Shown: positions 35,011 to 44,819, counted from the stretch's first letter. The stretch: 64,000 bases of DNA from Pinibacter sp031553495 (GCA_031553495.1 JAVBLN010000040.1:1-64000); one strand, 5' to 3'. Translations and numbers: made by a program. Notes: generated from the sequence alone by a model not told the origin.

Positions 35011-37749
35011 ATGAAAAATATTCTATTACTCAGCGCTTTATTCTTTCTGTCATTTATTGCAAAAGCTCAAACTGAAAGTATCTCATTGGCCGGAACATGG
35101 TCGGTGAAATTGGATTCCATGAATATTGGGATACAGGAAAGGTGGTATGATCAGTTGTTTTCCCAACAAATTAAGTTGCCAGGAACGCTGGATGATGCCG
35201 GAATTGGAGCGAGGCCCACATTTAGTACGGATAGTATTTATAAGGATGTATTATTGTCGCTTACCAGGAAGCACCGCTATATAGGAGTCGCATGGTATAG
35301 AAAAGAAATTGAAGTGCCACGGAGTTTTGCCAGTAAAGATTTACAGTTATCGCTTGAAAGAGTGTTATGGAAAACTACATTATGGATTGATGGACAAGAA
35401 ATCGGTTCAAATGAAAGTTTGTCTGCCGCGCAGGTATTTAATATCCGGGGCGGATTAAAGCCCGGTAAGCATGTGGTGGTATTACGAATTGATAACGAAA
35501 AACAGCATGATATAAGTGTAAAGGATTTTGCTCATGCTTATACTGACGGTACGCAAATTATGTGGAATGGTGTTATTGGGAAAATGGAGATGAAAGCTTT
35601 GTCGACAGTCAGTTTGCAAAATGTGCAGGTGTATCCTGATATTAAAAACAAACTGGTTAAAGTTAAATTAAGTGTTTATAATAATACAGGCAACAATACA
35701 TACACTAACATATCTCTTAGTGCTTTGTTCAAAGAAAATGTGGTGGCAGAAAGGTCTGTTACCGGTAATTTGAAGCCCGGCAATAATATTGTTACTACCA
35801 CAATTTCTATAGATGAGTTTAAGTTGTGGGATGAATTTACTCCAAATCTGTACACGTTAAAAGCCACTGTGAATGCTGACGAGGAGTTCGTAACATTCGG
35901 AATGCGTGAATGGAGTAATAAGAACGCGTTGTTGTATTTAAATGACCACCGTGTATTTATGCGCGGAACGCTTGAGTGTAATATTTTTCCTCTTACCGGG
36001 CATCCGCCTATGGAGAGGTCGGGTTGGTTAAAGGTGTTTACAACTGCACGTGAATACGGGCTAAATCATTTGCGTTTCCATTCATGGTGTCCGCCAAAGG
36101 CGGCTTTTGAAGTTGCAGATTCGTTGGGCTTTTATTTACAAATTGAATTACCGTTATGGGCATTGAAAGTTGGGGAGGATAAACCAACATTAGATTTTCT
36201 GAAATCGGAAGCGCAGCGAATAATTGAGGAATATGGTAATCACCCGTCATTTTGCTTTTGGAGCATGGGTAACGAACTGGAAGGCGATTATAACTGGTTG
36301 ACGGAAATGGTGAATACATTAAAGAAACAAGATGGCCGACACTTATATACCACCAGCACTTTTACTTTTCAAAGAAATCATGGGCGCTCGCCGGAACCTC
36401 AAGATGAGTTTTATATTACACAATACACAAAAAATGGTTGGGTGAGAGGACAAGGTATTTTCAACGATCTTGCTCCGGATTTTAAAACCGATTATACCAA
36501 TGCGCTTAAAAATTTTTCCATACCACTTATTACTCACGAAATTGGCCAATACTCTGTATACCCTGTGATCAGTGAAATAGAGAAGTATACGGGAGTGTTA
36601 GATCCGCTCAATTTCAAAACTATTAAGAAGGATTTAGAACGGAAAGGCATGTTATCGCTTGCGCCGCTTTATACGGAAGCAAGCGGAAAATTGGCTGTTA
36701 ATTTATATAAGGAGGAAATTGAGAGAGCGCTTAAAACTCCCGGTGCAAGCGGATTTCAACTGCTTGATCTGCACGATTTTCCCGGCCAGGGAACTGCCTT
36801 AGTGGGTATTTTAGACGCGTTTTGGGAAAGCAAAGGATTGATTTCTCCTGCGGAGTTTAGAAAATTCTGTTCTCCGGTAGTGCCGCTGTTACGTTTTGAA
36901 AAGGCTGTTTATACTAACGATGAAACATTTAATGCAATAGCTGAAGTAGCGAATTTTAGTAATACCGCGTTCAATAGCATCACTCCGGAATGGAGCATAA
37001 GTGACGATAAAGGAAAAATAATTGCTTCCGGAAAACTTAATACATCGGCTTTGTCGATTGGCAATGGAAACAAACTTGGCGAGATCAGTTATTCGTTAAA
37101 GCGTATAACTGCCGCGCAAAAACTTACCATCGCATTGAAGTTGAATGATGGTAAAACTATTTTTGAAAATCAATGGAATGTGTGGGTGTATCCTGTTAAA
37201 CTTGATATGCCCGGTGATAAAAATATTGTAATTACAAGATCGGTTGATGATGCGATTCGTGCGCTTGAAGATGGGAAAACCGTTTTGTTGAATCCTGATA
37301 CATCAGTTATTAAAGGCGCTATAGGCCGCTTTGCACCTGTGTTCTGGAGCCCGGTTCACTTTCCGGACCAGCCCGGTTCTATGGGATTGCTTTGCGATGC
37401 AAAGAGCGCCGCGTTCAATGATTTTCCTACAGATAATTATACCAACTGGCAGTGGTGGGATTTAATAACGCGTTCTAAAACTGTTGTAGTGAGTGATATT
37501 TATCAAAATATTACACCATTGATTAGTGTGGTGGATAATTTTTATAAGAACAGAAGACTCGCTGATTTATTTGAAACGAATGTTGGAAAAGGCAAGCTCA
37601 TCTTTTGTTCAATGGATATCATGTCAAACATGGAGACGCGTCCGGCGGCAAGACAATTGCGATACAGCTTACTGAAATATGCGTCGTCTAAAAAATTTGT
37701 TCCGGTAAAAACGCTTAGAGTGGAAGAGCTGAAGAGACTTGTTAAGTAG
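35011..37749 (+). CDS. GH2-family glycoside hydrolase, paralogue 2 of 3
   Basis: A 912-residue secreted enzyme. The start is the ATG at 35011 (MKNILLLSALFFLSFIAKAQ, a clean signal peptide); a TTG two codons earlier is not needed. It has the same layout as the genes at 21664 and 40082: N-terminal beta domains, a barrel with acid/base Glu422 in WSMGNELEG and nucleophile Glu510 in ITHEIGQYSVYP, then LHDFPGQGTALVGILD and a C-terminal domain with FPTDNYTNWQWWDLI. Compared with paralogue 1 the acid/base neighbourhood changes from CEGNEL to SMGNEL, which may mean a different glycan or position. The 101-bp gap before it contains the DUF5107 terminator and a TCTGACTTCTTATTTCTGAT mini-repeat. Confidence 0.9.
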   Translation: MKNILLLSALFFLSFIAKAQTESISLAGTWSVKLDSMNIGIQERWYDQLFSQQIKLPGTLDDAGIGARPTFSTDSIYKDVLLSLTRKHRYIGVAWYRKEIEVPRSFASKDLQLSLERVLWKTTLWIDGQEIGSNESLSAAQVFNIRGGLKPGKHVVVLRIDNEKQHDISVKDFAHAYTDGTQIMWNGVIGKMEMKALSTVSLQNVQVYPDIKNKLVKVKLSVYNNTGNNTYTNISLSALFKENVVAERSVTGNLKPGNNIVTTTISIDEFKLWDEFTPNLYTLKATVNADEEFVTFGMREWSNKNALLYLNDHRVFMRGTLECNIFPLTGHPPMERSGWLKVFTTAREYGLNHLRFHSWCPPKAAFEVADSLGFYLQIELPLWALKVGEDKPTLDFLKSEAQRIIEEYGNHPSFCFWSMGNELEGDYNWLTEMVNTLKKQDGRHLYTTSTFTFQRNHGRSPEPQDEFYITQYTKNGWVRGQGIFNDLAPDFKTDYTNALKNFSIPLITHEIGQYSVYPVISEIEKYTGVLDPLNFKTIKKDLERKGMLSLAPLYTEASGKLAVNLYKEEIERALKTPGASGFQLLDLHDFPGQGTALVGILDAFWESKGLISPAEFRKFCSPVVPLLRFEKAVYTNDETFNAIAEVANFSNTAFNSITPEWSISDDKGKIIASGKLNTSALSIGNGNKLGEISYSLKRITAAQKLTIALKLNDGKTIFENQWNVWVYPVKLDMPGDKNIVITRSVDDAIRALEDGKTVLLNPDTSVIKGAIGRFAPVFWSPVHFPDQPGSMGLLCDAKSAAFNDFPTDNYTNWQWWDLITRSKTVVVSDIYQNITPLISVVDNFYKNRRLADLFETNVGKGKLIFCSMDIMSNMETRPAARQLRYSLLKYASSKKFVPVKTLRVEELKRLVK

Positions 37750-37785
37750 GTTATATAAAGTGGTTAATAACAATGACGCGTTGCT

Positions 37786-37867
37786 GCACAATGTACAATA
37801 GCGAACAAACAGTTGAAGAGTGCGACGCAACAAAAGCTTAATAGTAGCAATGTGGCCGGGTTCATAA
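37786..37867 (+). repeat. Family A palindromic repeat, copy 10
   Basis: Type II copy with CAATAGCGAACAAACAGTTG, core AAGAGTGCGACGCAACAAAA and arm GCTTAATAGTAGCAATGTGG. It is nearly identical to the reverse complement of copy 3, 30 kb away. It lies 66 bp before the GH2 start at 37933. Confidence 0.9.
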
Positions 37868-37932
37868 TAAAAATACTCTTGAATAATTGCCTATTAATAT
37901 TTCTTTTGATTTTTAACTATTGAATTTTTGAG

Positions 37933-39906
37933 ATGAAATTACATTTGGTTCTACTTTTTATTCTCGTTTCATTTTCAGGAATTGCCCAGCGGCAAACTAT
38001 GTCGCTTGATGGTGAATGGAAGTTTCAATTGGATAAAGATAGTAGTGGATACAAATCATTCACGAATGGTTTGCCTGGTGCGAAGATGGTGAATGTGCCG
38101 CATACCTGGAATGTAGAAGATGGCACGGAACGTTATCATGGCATGGCCTGGTATGAAAAGAATGTAGATATACCTGCTGCATGGAAAGGCCGGCAGGTGC
38201 GGTTGCATTTTGAAGCAGTGTATCACGATGCGGTTGTGTATGTAAATGGACGTGAGGCCGGAAAGCATACTGGCGCAGGTTTTACACCGTTTTCGTTCGA
38301 TGTTTCAGAGCTGTTGAAATATGGAAATGTAAACAAATTAGTAGTTTCTGTTTCGAATAAATTCAGTCATTATAATTTCCCTTATCATGTAAAATTCGAT
38401 TGGCCAAATGATGGAGGAATCATAAGGCCTGTTCGTTTTGAAGTGTCGGGAAAACCTTCCATACGTTATGCGCACATAATACCTGAAATTGATTTTTCGA
38501 AGAAATCTGCCACTGCTACTGTCAACATCAGGACGTGGGAAAATGATGTGAAGAAAGCTTCGTTTACTTTCACCTTTACAGAATGGAAATCAAAGAAAGT
38601 GGTGCTTACAAAACAAATGGAACTTACCAATCAAAACGGAATATTTACTACTCAATTTGATTTTCCTGAAATAAAATTGTGGCATTTTGATGATCCTAAT
38701 TTGTACACTTTGCAAGTGGATGTGAATGTGAAAAGTGTTAAAAGCGATAGTTACACTACTCGTTTCGGTTTTAGAAAAGTAGAAATAAAAGGACACCAAT
38801 TTTTTTTGAATAAAGAAGCGGTGCGTTTACCGGGTATTGAATATATGCCCGGAAGTTTTCCCGCGTACGGTATGGCAGAGCCTGTAAGTGTGATGAACAC
38901 TGCTGTTGAGCTAATGAAGAATTTAAATTGTGTTATCACGCGTTTTCATTGGCAGCAGGATCCCCGCATATTGGATATGCTGGATGAGCGCGGCATTCTT
39001 GTGCAGGAAGAGATTCCGTGGTGGCAGGCGCCGGGCAATCTTACGCCGGAGTTAGAGAAACTGGCCCGTCAGCATATTGATGAAATGATTGAACGCGATT
39101 TTAACCGGCCTTGCATTTTTTCATGGGGGGTAAGTAACGAAGTTTTTTATAATACTGATAAAGATATTTATCGCCGATTGATTGCACATGCGAAATTGTG
39201 GAATACAGGAAACCTTGTTACTGTTGTGTCGAACGAAATATTTGACCGCTTGCAAAATGATGAATCGTTGCTTGGCGATATACCAACCTGGAACGACTAT
39301 GTGGGCACATGGCATGGAAAATCGCGTGAGGAAACTCCAGGTAAACTTAAACTTATTAATGACAGTGCTTTAAGAGGCCGTCCGTTGCTGATTACAGAGC
39401 ATGGTTTGTGTGAGCCGCGTTTTGTAGGTGCGGATGCCAGGCGTGTGGTAGAGATGGCGTATCATTATGATCAATGGGCGAAGAACGATTATATAATGGG
39501 CTGTATATATTTTTCACTCAATGATTACAGAACGCATGTGGGTGAATCGGGGTATGGTCGTTATAAGGGCCGTATTCACGGGCTTACCGATCTTTGGTTT
39601 GGTAAAAAGCCTTCATATGCCGTGTATGCGAATCTTGCCGCTCCGGTTTATTTTGAATCGGTGCAACAGCTTGCAAAAGGAACATCTGCGGAGGTGGCCA
39701 TTCATGTTAAAAACGACTTGCCGTCTTACACATTATACAATTACAAATTGTCGTGGAAAACCGCTAATGGCAGCATGCGCCAGAAAACTTTGCCCATGCT
39801 TAAGCCCGGCGAAAAATATAAAACAGTTATAGATGATATAAGTCCTGAAGCAAAGCCAATTGTACAAATTGTGCGGCCTACAGGATATGTGGTGGGTGAG
39901 TATTAA
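37933..39906 (+). CDS. GH2-family glycoside hydrolase, beta-glucuronidase/beta-galactosidase type
   Basis: A 657-residue secreted GH2 of classical, shorter layout. The signal peptide ends near SGIAQ. The sugar-binding domain (about 20-195) contains VPHTWNVEDG, the Ig-like domain spans about 200-300, and the barrel has FHWQQDPRILDMLDERGILV. The acid/base is Glu403 in SWGVSNEVFYN and the nucleophile is Glu489 in LLITEHGLCEPR. ARRVVEMAYHYDQWAKNDYI and ETSW-like loops follow, then a short C-terminal beta domain. It lacks the DFPGQGT block and the large C-terminal domain of the three paralogues. In a region that also encodes a uronic-acid lyase, glucuronidase activity is plausible but not proven. 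Confidence 0.9.
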   Translation: MKLHLVLLFILVSFSGIAQRQTMSLDGEWKFQLDKDSSGYKSFTNGLPGAKMVNVPHTWNVEDGTERYHGMAWYEKNVDIPAAWKGRQVRLHFEAVYHDAVVYVNGREAGKHTGAGFTPFSFDVSELLKYGNVNKLVVSVSNKFSHYNFPYHVKFDWPNDGGIIRPVRFEVSGKPSIRYAHIIPEIDFSKKSATATVNIRTWENDVKKASFTFTFTEWKSKKVVLTKQMELTNQNGIFTTQFDFPEIKLWHFDDPNLYTLQVDVNVKSVKSDSYTTRFGFRKVEIKGHQFFLNKEAVRLPGIEYMPGSFPAYGMAEPVSVMNTAVELMKNLNCVITRFHWQQDPRILDMLDERGILVQEEIPWWQAPGNLTPELEKLARQHIDEMIERDFNRPCIFSWGVSNEVFYNTDKDIYRRLIAHAKLWNTGNLVTVVSNEIFDRLQNDESLLGDIPTWNDYVGTWHGKSREETPGKLKLINDSALRGRPLLITEHGLCEPRFVGADARRVVEMAYHYDQWAKNDYIMGCIYFSLNDYRTHVGESGYGRYKGRIHGLTDLWFGKKPSYAVYANLAAPVYFESVQQLAKGTSAEVAIHVKNDLPSYTLYNYKLSWKTANGSMRQKTLPMLKPGEKYKTVIDDISPEAKPIVQIVRPTGYVVGEY

Positions 39907-39961
39907 TGAATGGAAGATTTATTGAAGTAATGATACTATAAAGTTGTTGTATTTATTTTTT

Positions 39962-40035
39962 TGATACCGGCGGTATTGCTACTATTAAGCATCGTTGTGT
40001 CACTCACTTGTACGGCAGTAATGCTATTCGGCAAT
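39962..40035 (-). repeat. Family A palindromic repeat, copy 11
   Basis: A near-consensus type I copy. The 65-nt unit runs from CCGGCGGTATTGCTAC to AGTAATGCTATTCGG. In the RNA of this strand GTATTGCTAC pairs with GCAGTAATGC using two G-U pairs and one mismatch, and the central GTG-T-CAC closes on itself. It follows the GH2 stop by 55 bp. Confidence 0.92.
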
Positions 40036-40081
40036 GTGTAACAGTCATGCGCATATGCAAATACTAAATATGAATGGACAA

Positions 40082-42778
40082 ATGAAGCAATTTACACTTT
40101 CTGTTTTGTATCTGATATCGGTAATGGTTGCAAGGCCGCAATCTCACATCAATCTGTCAGGTGTATGGAATGTGCGGGCAGGTAATGCGATGGGTGAAGT
40201 AAAATTGCCCGGTTCACTATCAGAAAATAAAATAGGAGATGTTGTAAAGGATTCCGCTACCAACATGCTGTCGGAGCAATATGGATTTGTTGGCAAAGCG
40301 AAATATGAAAGAGAAATAAATGTTCCTGCTACATGGATGAATAAAGTTGCAGCGCTTTATATAGAACGTAGCAAAGTAACTGAAGTGTTCATTAATGGAA
40401 CTGCTGTTGGTTCTCAAAATAGTGTTTCCGCGCCTCATGTTTATCTTTTAAAAAATGTTCTAAAGCCCGGTAAAAATAAAATTGCTATCACAGTTGACAA
40501 TACAAAAAGTTTGTTGCCATTAGGAGGTTCGCATGCGTATTCTGAACACACGCAAACCAACTGGAACGGAATACTTGGAAAATTTTACTTGCGATGCCTG
40601 AATGATGTTGATATTAATAATGTAAGAATTGACGCGCAAACAAATGGCTCGTGCCAATTAAAACTTTTTGTGTTACATCTCAATTCAGAAAAAAAATCAG
40701 CGAAGAAGATTGCAATTACAATACGTGATGCTTCAAAAAAAAATGTTGCTCGCAAAAGCGTAAGTATTGTTGCGGGCACTGGTTTGACGGAGCATTCAAT
40801 ATTATTAAGAGTGCAAAACCCGAAGCTTTGGGATGAGTATGATCCATACTTATATTCGGTATCCATTTCAATCGCCGGAGAGTATAATGAAGCATTCAAA
40901 TTTGGTTTCAGAAAATTTGAAACCAAAGCAGGGCAGTTTATAAATAACGGTCGTGTTGTTTTTTTAAGAGGTACACATGAAGGTGGCGTATTTCCGCTTA
41001 CCGGTTATCCGCCAATGAATAAAGAAGACTGGATCAATTATTATCGATCGTTAAAAGAGTATGGTATCAATCATGTGCGCTTCCATTCGTGGACTCCACC
41101 CCAGGCATCATTTGAAGCAGCAGATGAAACCGGCGTTTTTCTTCAACCTGAACTGCCCTTGTGGGGACATTATAAAACCGGCGATACTGTTTTGTTCAAC
41201 TACATGAAAAGCGAAGGTGAAAGAATAATGAATGCCTATGGAAACCATCCTTCGTTTGTAATGTTCGCTTTAGGTAATGAGTTGGAAGGCGACACCTCGC
41301 TGATGGCAAAAATGGTAACAGGTTTGAAAACGCATGACAGCCGCCACTTGTATGCGCTTGGTTCTAATAATTTTTATTGGAATCCGCAAACACATCCGGT
41401 AGAAGATTTTTTTGTTGCCATGCGGCATGGTAAAGAGGCTGAAGATTATAGTACCGATTTACGAGGCTCGTTTTCATTTGCGGATTCAAAAGGCGGAGGG
41501 ATTATTAATAGTCTAACGCCAAACACTACACGAAATTTTTCTAAAGCTATTAGAGGGCTTAACAAACCAGCAATCGGGCACGAAACAGGACAATACCAGG
41601 TTTACCCAGATTACAAAGAAATGTCCGGTTACATCGGCGTTTTACGTCCTCTCAATTTTGCAGTGTTTAAAAACCGTTTACAAAAAGCCGGCATGTTATC
41701 GAAGGCTGATGATTTTCTGAAAGCTTCCGGCGCCTTGAGTGCGCTATGCTACAAAGAAGAAATTGAGATGGCTTTAAGAACGCCGGGTTTTGGTGGTTTC
41801 CAACTGTTGGATATAAAAGATTATCCCGGGCAGGGCACTGCATTGGTAGGCATATTAAACGCGTTCAGGAAATCAAAGAGTGTTATTTCAAAACAAGCGT
41901 GGAATGGCTTTTGCAATGATGTGGTGCCATTGGCTTCTTTTGAAAAATATTGCCTGGTGAATAACGAACTGTTTGAAACATCTGTGAATATTGCCAATTA
42001 CGGCAAAGCGGATGTGAAAGGGAAGCAGGTTACATGTGTTTTGAAAGACTGCAACGGAACGGTGTTGTTTCAAAAAGTATATGCCGGAAGCGTAATAAAG
42101 CAGGGAAGTATTACTCATATTGGCGATCTAAAAATTCCTTTGGATAAAATTACTCAACCCAGTCAATTGATTTTTTCTATAGAACTTGCAGGAACTATCT
42201 ATAAAAACTATTGGAACATTTGGGTGTATCCTGCTGAAGATACCATTACTATTCGTGAAGGAATGATAGACGGAGTAATGGTAACAAGAAATAAAGAGCG
42301 CTTTGAATCTGCTAAAGAGCAAGGCACGCCTGTGTTGTATATTCCGCTTCATTCAGAGATCATGGATAAGTCTGTAGGCGGATTGTTCATTACGGATTTT
42401 TGGAATTATACTGTATTCAAAGGGGCCGCGGAAAAGATGAAAAGAGAGCCTTCTCCCGGTACGCTGGGAATTATTACAGATCCCGCGCATCCATTGTTTA
42501 AAGGGTTTCCAACAGATTTTCATACCAACTGGCAGTGGTGGAATATTATCAAACATTCGCGGCCAATGATATTGAATGATATGCCCGGTAGTTATTTTCC
42601 TGTTGTGCAGGTGATTGATAATATTGATAGAAATCACAAGCTTGGATTGATATATGAATGTCCGGGTACAAAAGCGAAGGTGTTGGTTTGCGCTGCGGAT
42701 CTGTTCAGTTGCGCGGACCAGCCTGAGGTAAAAGCGTTGTTTAAAACCATGATAGAGTATGTGCGTGTAAACAACTGA
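40082..42778 (+). CDS. GH2-family glycoside hydrolase, paralogue 3 of 3
   Basis: An 898-residue secreted enzyme when started at the ATG at 40082 (MKQFTLSVLYLISVMVARPQ, a signal peptide). Upstream in-frame ATGs at 40034, 40055 and 40070 would put polar residues ahead of the signal, so I reject them. The barrel has acid/base Glu400 in FALGNELEGD and nucleophile Glu501 in IGHETGQYQVYP, then IKDYPGQGTALVGILNAF. The C-terminal domain contains FPTDFHTNWQWWNII. It shares the layout of the 21664 and 35011 genes. The nucleophile context GHETG differs from THEIG in the other two. It is followed by a pair of inverted family A repeats. Confidence 0.9.
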   Translation: MKQFTLSVLYLISVMVARPQSHINLSGVWNVRAGNAMGEVKLPGSLSENKIGDVVKDSATNMLSEQYGFVGKAKYEREINVPATWMNKVAALYIERSKVTEVFINGTAVGSQNSVSAPHVYLLKNVLKPGKNKIAITVDNTKSLLPLGGSHAYSEHTQTNWNGILGKFYLRCLNDVDINNVRIDAQTNGSCQLKLFVLHLNSEKKSAKKIAITIRDASKKNVARKSVSIVAGTGLTEHSILLRVQNPKLWDEYDPYLYSVSISIAGEYNEAFKFGFRKFETKAGQFINNGRVVFLRGTHEGGVFPLTGYPPMNKEDWINYYRSLKEYGINHVRFHSWTPPQASFEAADETGVFLQPELPLWGHYKTGDTVLFNYMKSEGERIMNAYGNHPSFVMFALGNELEGDTSLMAKMVTGLKTHDSRHLYALGSNNFYWNPQTHPVEDFFVAMRHGKEAEDYSTDLRGSFSFADSKGGGIINSLTPNTTRNFSKAIRGLNKPAIGHETGQYQVYPDYKEMSGYIGVLRPLNFAVFKNRLQKAGMLSKADDFLKASGALSALCYKEEIEMALRTPGFGGFQLLDIKDYPGQGTALVGILNAFRKSKSVISKQAWNGFCNDVVPLASFEKYCLVNNELFETSVNIANYGKADVKGKQVTCVLKDCNGTVLFQKVYAGSVIKQGSITHIGDLKIPLDKITQPSQLIFSIELAGTIYKNYWNIWVYPAEDTITIREGMIDGVMVTRNKERFESAKEQGTPVLYIPLHSEIMDKSVGGLFITDFWNYTVFKGAAEKMKREPSPGTLGIITDPAHPLFKGFPTDFHTNWQWWNIIKHSRPMILNDMPGSYFPVVQVIDNIDRNHKLGLIYECPGTKAKVLVCAADLFSCADQPEVKALFKTMIEYVRVNN

Positions 42779-42822
42779 GAGCCGGATCATTGTTCACAAC
42801 ATCATCTAAGAAATGGTTTTTA

Positions 42823-42897
42823 TTATGGGCCATACTGCATTGCTACTATTGAACTGCCGTTGCGTCGCACACTTCGGCATTTTGTTCATTAGTGAAC
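42823..42897 (-). repeat. Family A palindromic repeat, copy 12 (left half of an inverted pair)
   Basis: Type II copy reading GCATTGCTACTATTGAAC, then CGTTGCGTCGCACACTTCGG on the plus strand. It carries the private variant GTGTGCGACGC (on its minus strand) and a TATGG end instead of CCGG, both shared with copy 13. Confidence 0.9.
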
Positions 42898-42937
42898 AAT
42901 AGATAGGCATGCATCATATTTATTGGCACGCTTAACC

Positions 42938-43014
42938 AATAGCTGAATAAAGATTGAAAAGTTGAAGTGTGCGACGCAACGATGCTTAATAGTAGCACTA
43001 TGGTTTGGATCCAA
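42938..43014 (+). repeat. Family A palindromic repeat, copy 13 (right half of an inverted pair)
   Basis: Core GAAGTGTGCGACGCAACG is the exact reverse complement of CGTTGCGTCGCACACTTC in copy 12, an 18-bp perfect inverted repeat about 90 bp apart. The 3' arm is CTTAATAGTAGCACTATGG. It lies 42 bp before the next start codon. Confidence 0.9.
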
Positions 43015-43055
43015 ATAAAAAAAAATCTTCTTGTTACAACATAAAAATAAAAACG

Positions 43056-44819
43056 ATGAGAGTTTATTTTTTAAGTGTCGTGTTCATCATTACTTGTTTG
43101 TTTGGTAATGCGCAAACAACAAACATTTACTGGAACAGCAATGCAGCGCTTACGCCATACAGGCTTCCGCCGCCGCCGCCCGGTTATAAACCGCAGTACA
43201 TTGATTTGGACAATGACGGCGATCCGGATGTATTAAAATCTGTTACCGCGAACGGTGTTCCTGTTATGTGGATTGACGATGATGATGACATGAAGTATGG
43301 CGATATGGAAGGTGATACCGATAGCGATTGTTTGTTGATTGATAGAAATAAAGATGGGAAGTATGGCGCATGGGGCGATTTGGCCATTGATTGGATTGAT
43401 ACCAACGGCGATCAAAAGGCAGACATGCAGGTTGTAATGGAATATCCCAAATCATTTGAAACGGCTGTGGGTGCTTGGCCGCACGGGCATTACATGTGGG
43501 TGATGGATACGGATTTTGACAATGTATTTAATTATATTGACTGGAATACGTTTCAAATTAAATCGTGGGAAATGAATGGAACCTCCGATTTTCTTACGGA
43601 TTATAGCGGTAATTCTACTTTCCTTAAAATACACACCAGTTCGTTTAATATGGATGATCTTAGGTTGAATTGGGAAAACCCTTTCCTGTTCTATGATGAA
43701 GATAAAGATGGCTTGTCGGAAATGACAATAAGATTGTATGATACTCCCATTTATAAAGATGATACTACCAAGGATGGAAAAGTGTTCAAAAAAATTCATC
43801 TCTCAGGAATTATAGACTGGGCGGCTATTTCAGTGGATCTTGATAATGACAATAGTTCGAATAATCAATTCGATTTTGATTTCGCGTTGAGCTTTAGAGG
43901 AGGTGGATTTAATTATATGGACCAGGTACATCATTACAGCGCCATGCGTGGTTTGCCTGCGGCGGATACTTTTTTTATGGATCCCCGCTGGCGCCAGTTA
44001 ACAGAGCTGATCTATCCTGATAGAAATGTAGCGCAAAACTTCATGTTTCATCGTGGTAAATGGGATAAGGTTTATTTTGTGTTTGATGAAGATGATGATT
44101 GTCACAGGTGGGAGCGTGTTGAGTTTTATGATCCGCTGGATCCGTTTAAAATTGGCGCAAACAAAGGCGGCATAGATAATAATACACAATCAGATGCTGC
44201 CGGAGATCGTGGTGAATGGGACTTGGATAATTCCGGAAATGGAAAATTGTACATCAGTAGGTTTGATGGGCGCTTGCACTTATATGGCGCGGAATGGGGC
44301 GCTTGGCGCATTGATCAAAGAGCAAATGCATACCAAGGGTGGGACAGGCTTTGGGTGAAACGTGAGCCTGAAAAGTTTGGTACTGTAAAATATTCTGATA
44401 AGAACAATAATGGCTTTATAGATTTTATTGAGTATGATCTTAACGGTGATGCGGTGTTTGAGCAAACTATCAACCTGCTTGAATTGGGTATAAATGATGA
44501 ATGCGATGTGATCGATATTTCAGATTTCAAGTATGCTGATTACTTAAAGCTCAATAAAAAAATGAGTGAGCAGATGTCCGCTAACGCGCAACTAGCTTTG
44601 AAGGTGGCCGATAAATATAAATTGAACACAAGCTGGTATGCGAAGTTGCGTGAGCAATATTCTTTACGGGATAAGTATGCTAATGGTTATTGGCTGCAAT
44701 TGTATGTTTATAAAGACCTTTGCGATTTATTTGTAAGAGAAAATAAAACAGCTCTGCTAAAACAACTGCATCTCGCATACTTCAGTTCCAACTGGAAATT
44801 GATGTTGACAAATAGATGA
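43056..44819 (+). CDS. Secreted Asp-rich protein with EF-hand-like loops, function unknown
   Basis: A 587-residue secreted protein. I start it at the ATG at 43056, where MRVYFLSVVFIITCLFGNAQ forms a signal peptide; the open frame before it translates repeat DNA. A PPPPPGYKP stretch near residue 40 is followed by many Asp-rich loops of D-x-D-x-D-G type: DLDNDGDPD (about 50), DDDDDMKYGDMEGDTDSD (about 73-90), DRNKDGKYG, DTNGDQKAD, DEDKDGLSE (about 215), DLDNDN (about 260), DEDDDC (about 345), DKNNNGFID (about 448) and DLNGD. These resemble calcium-binding dockerin or thrombospondin-type-3 loops. The last 90 residues look helical. I see no known catalytic motif. Its place among secreted hydrolases suggests a calcium-dependent binding protein or an undescribed enzyme. 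Confidence 0.75.
   Translation: MRVYFLSVVFIITCLFGNAQTTNIYWNSNAALTPYRLPPPPPGYKPQYIDLDNDGDPDVLKSVTANGVPVMWIDDDDDMKYGDMEGDTDSDCLLIDRNKDGKYGAWGDLAIDWIDTNGDQKADMQVVMEYPKSFETAVGAWPHGHYMWVMDTDFDNVFNYIDWNTFQIKSWEMNGTSDFLTDYSGNSTFLKIHTSSFNMDDLRLNWENPFLFYDEDKDGLSEMTIRLYDTPIYKDDTTKDGKVFKKIHLSGIIDWAAISVDLDNDNSSNNQFDFDFALSFRGGGFNYMDQVHHYSAMRGLPAADTFFMDPRWRQLTELIYPDRNVAQNFMFHRGKWDKVYFVFDEDDDCHRWERVEFYDPLDPFKIGANKGGIDNNTQSDAAGDRGEWDLDNSGNGKLYISRFDGRLHLYGAEWGAWRIDQRANAYQGWDRLWVKREPEKFGTVKYSDKNNNGFIDFIEYDLNGDAVFEQTINLLELGINDECDVIDISDFKYADYLKLNKKMSEQMSANAQLALKVADKYKLNTSWYAKLREQYSLRDKYANGYWLQLYVYKDLCDLFVRENKTALLKQLHLAYFSSNWKLMLTNR

Noticed and set aside
37933..39906. Counting the 37933 GH2 as a fourth member of the paralogous set.
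   Set aside because: It lacks the PGQGT block and the large C-terminal domain, and its nucleophile context (ITEHG) is of the classical glucuronidase/galactosidase type.
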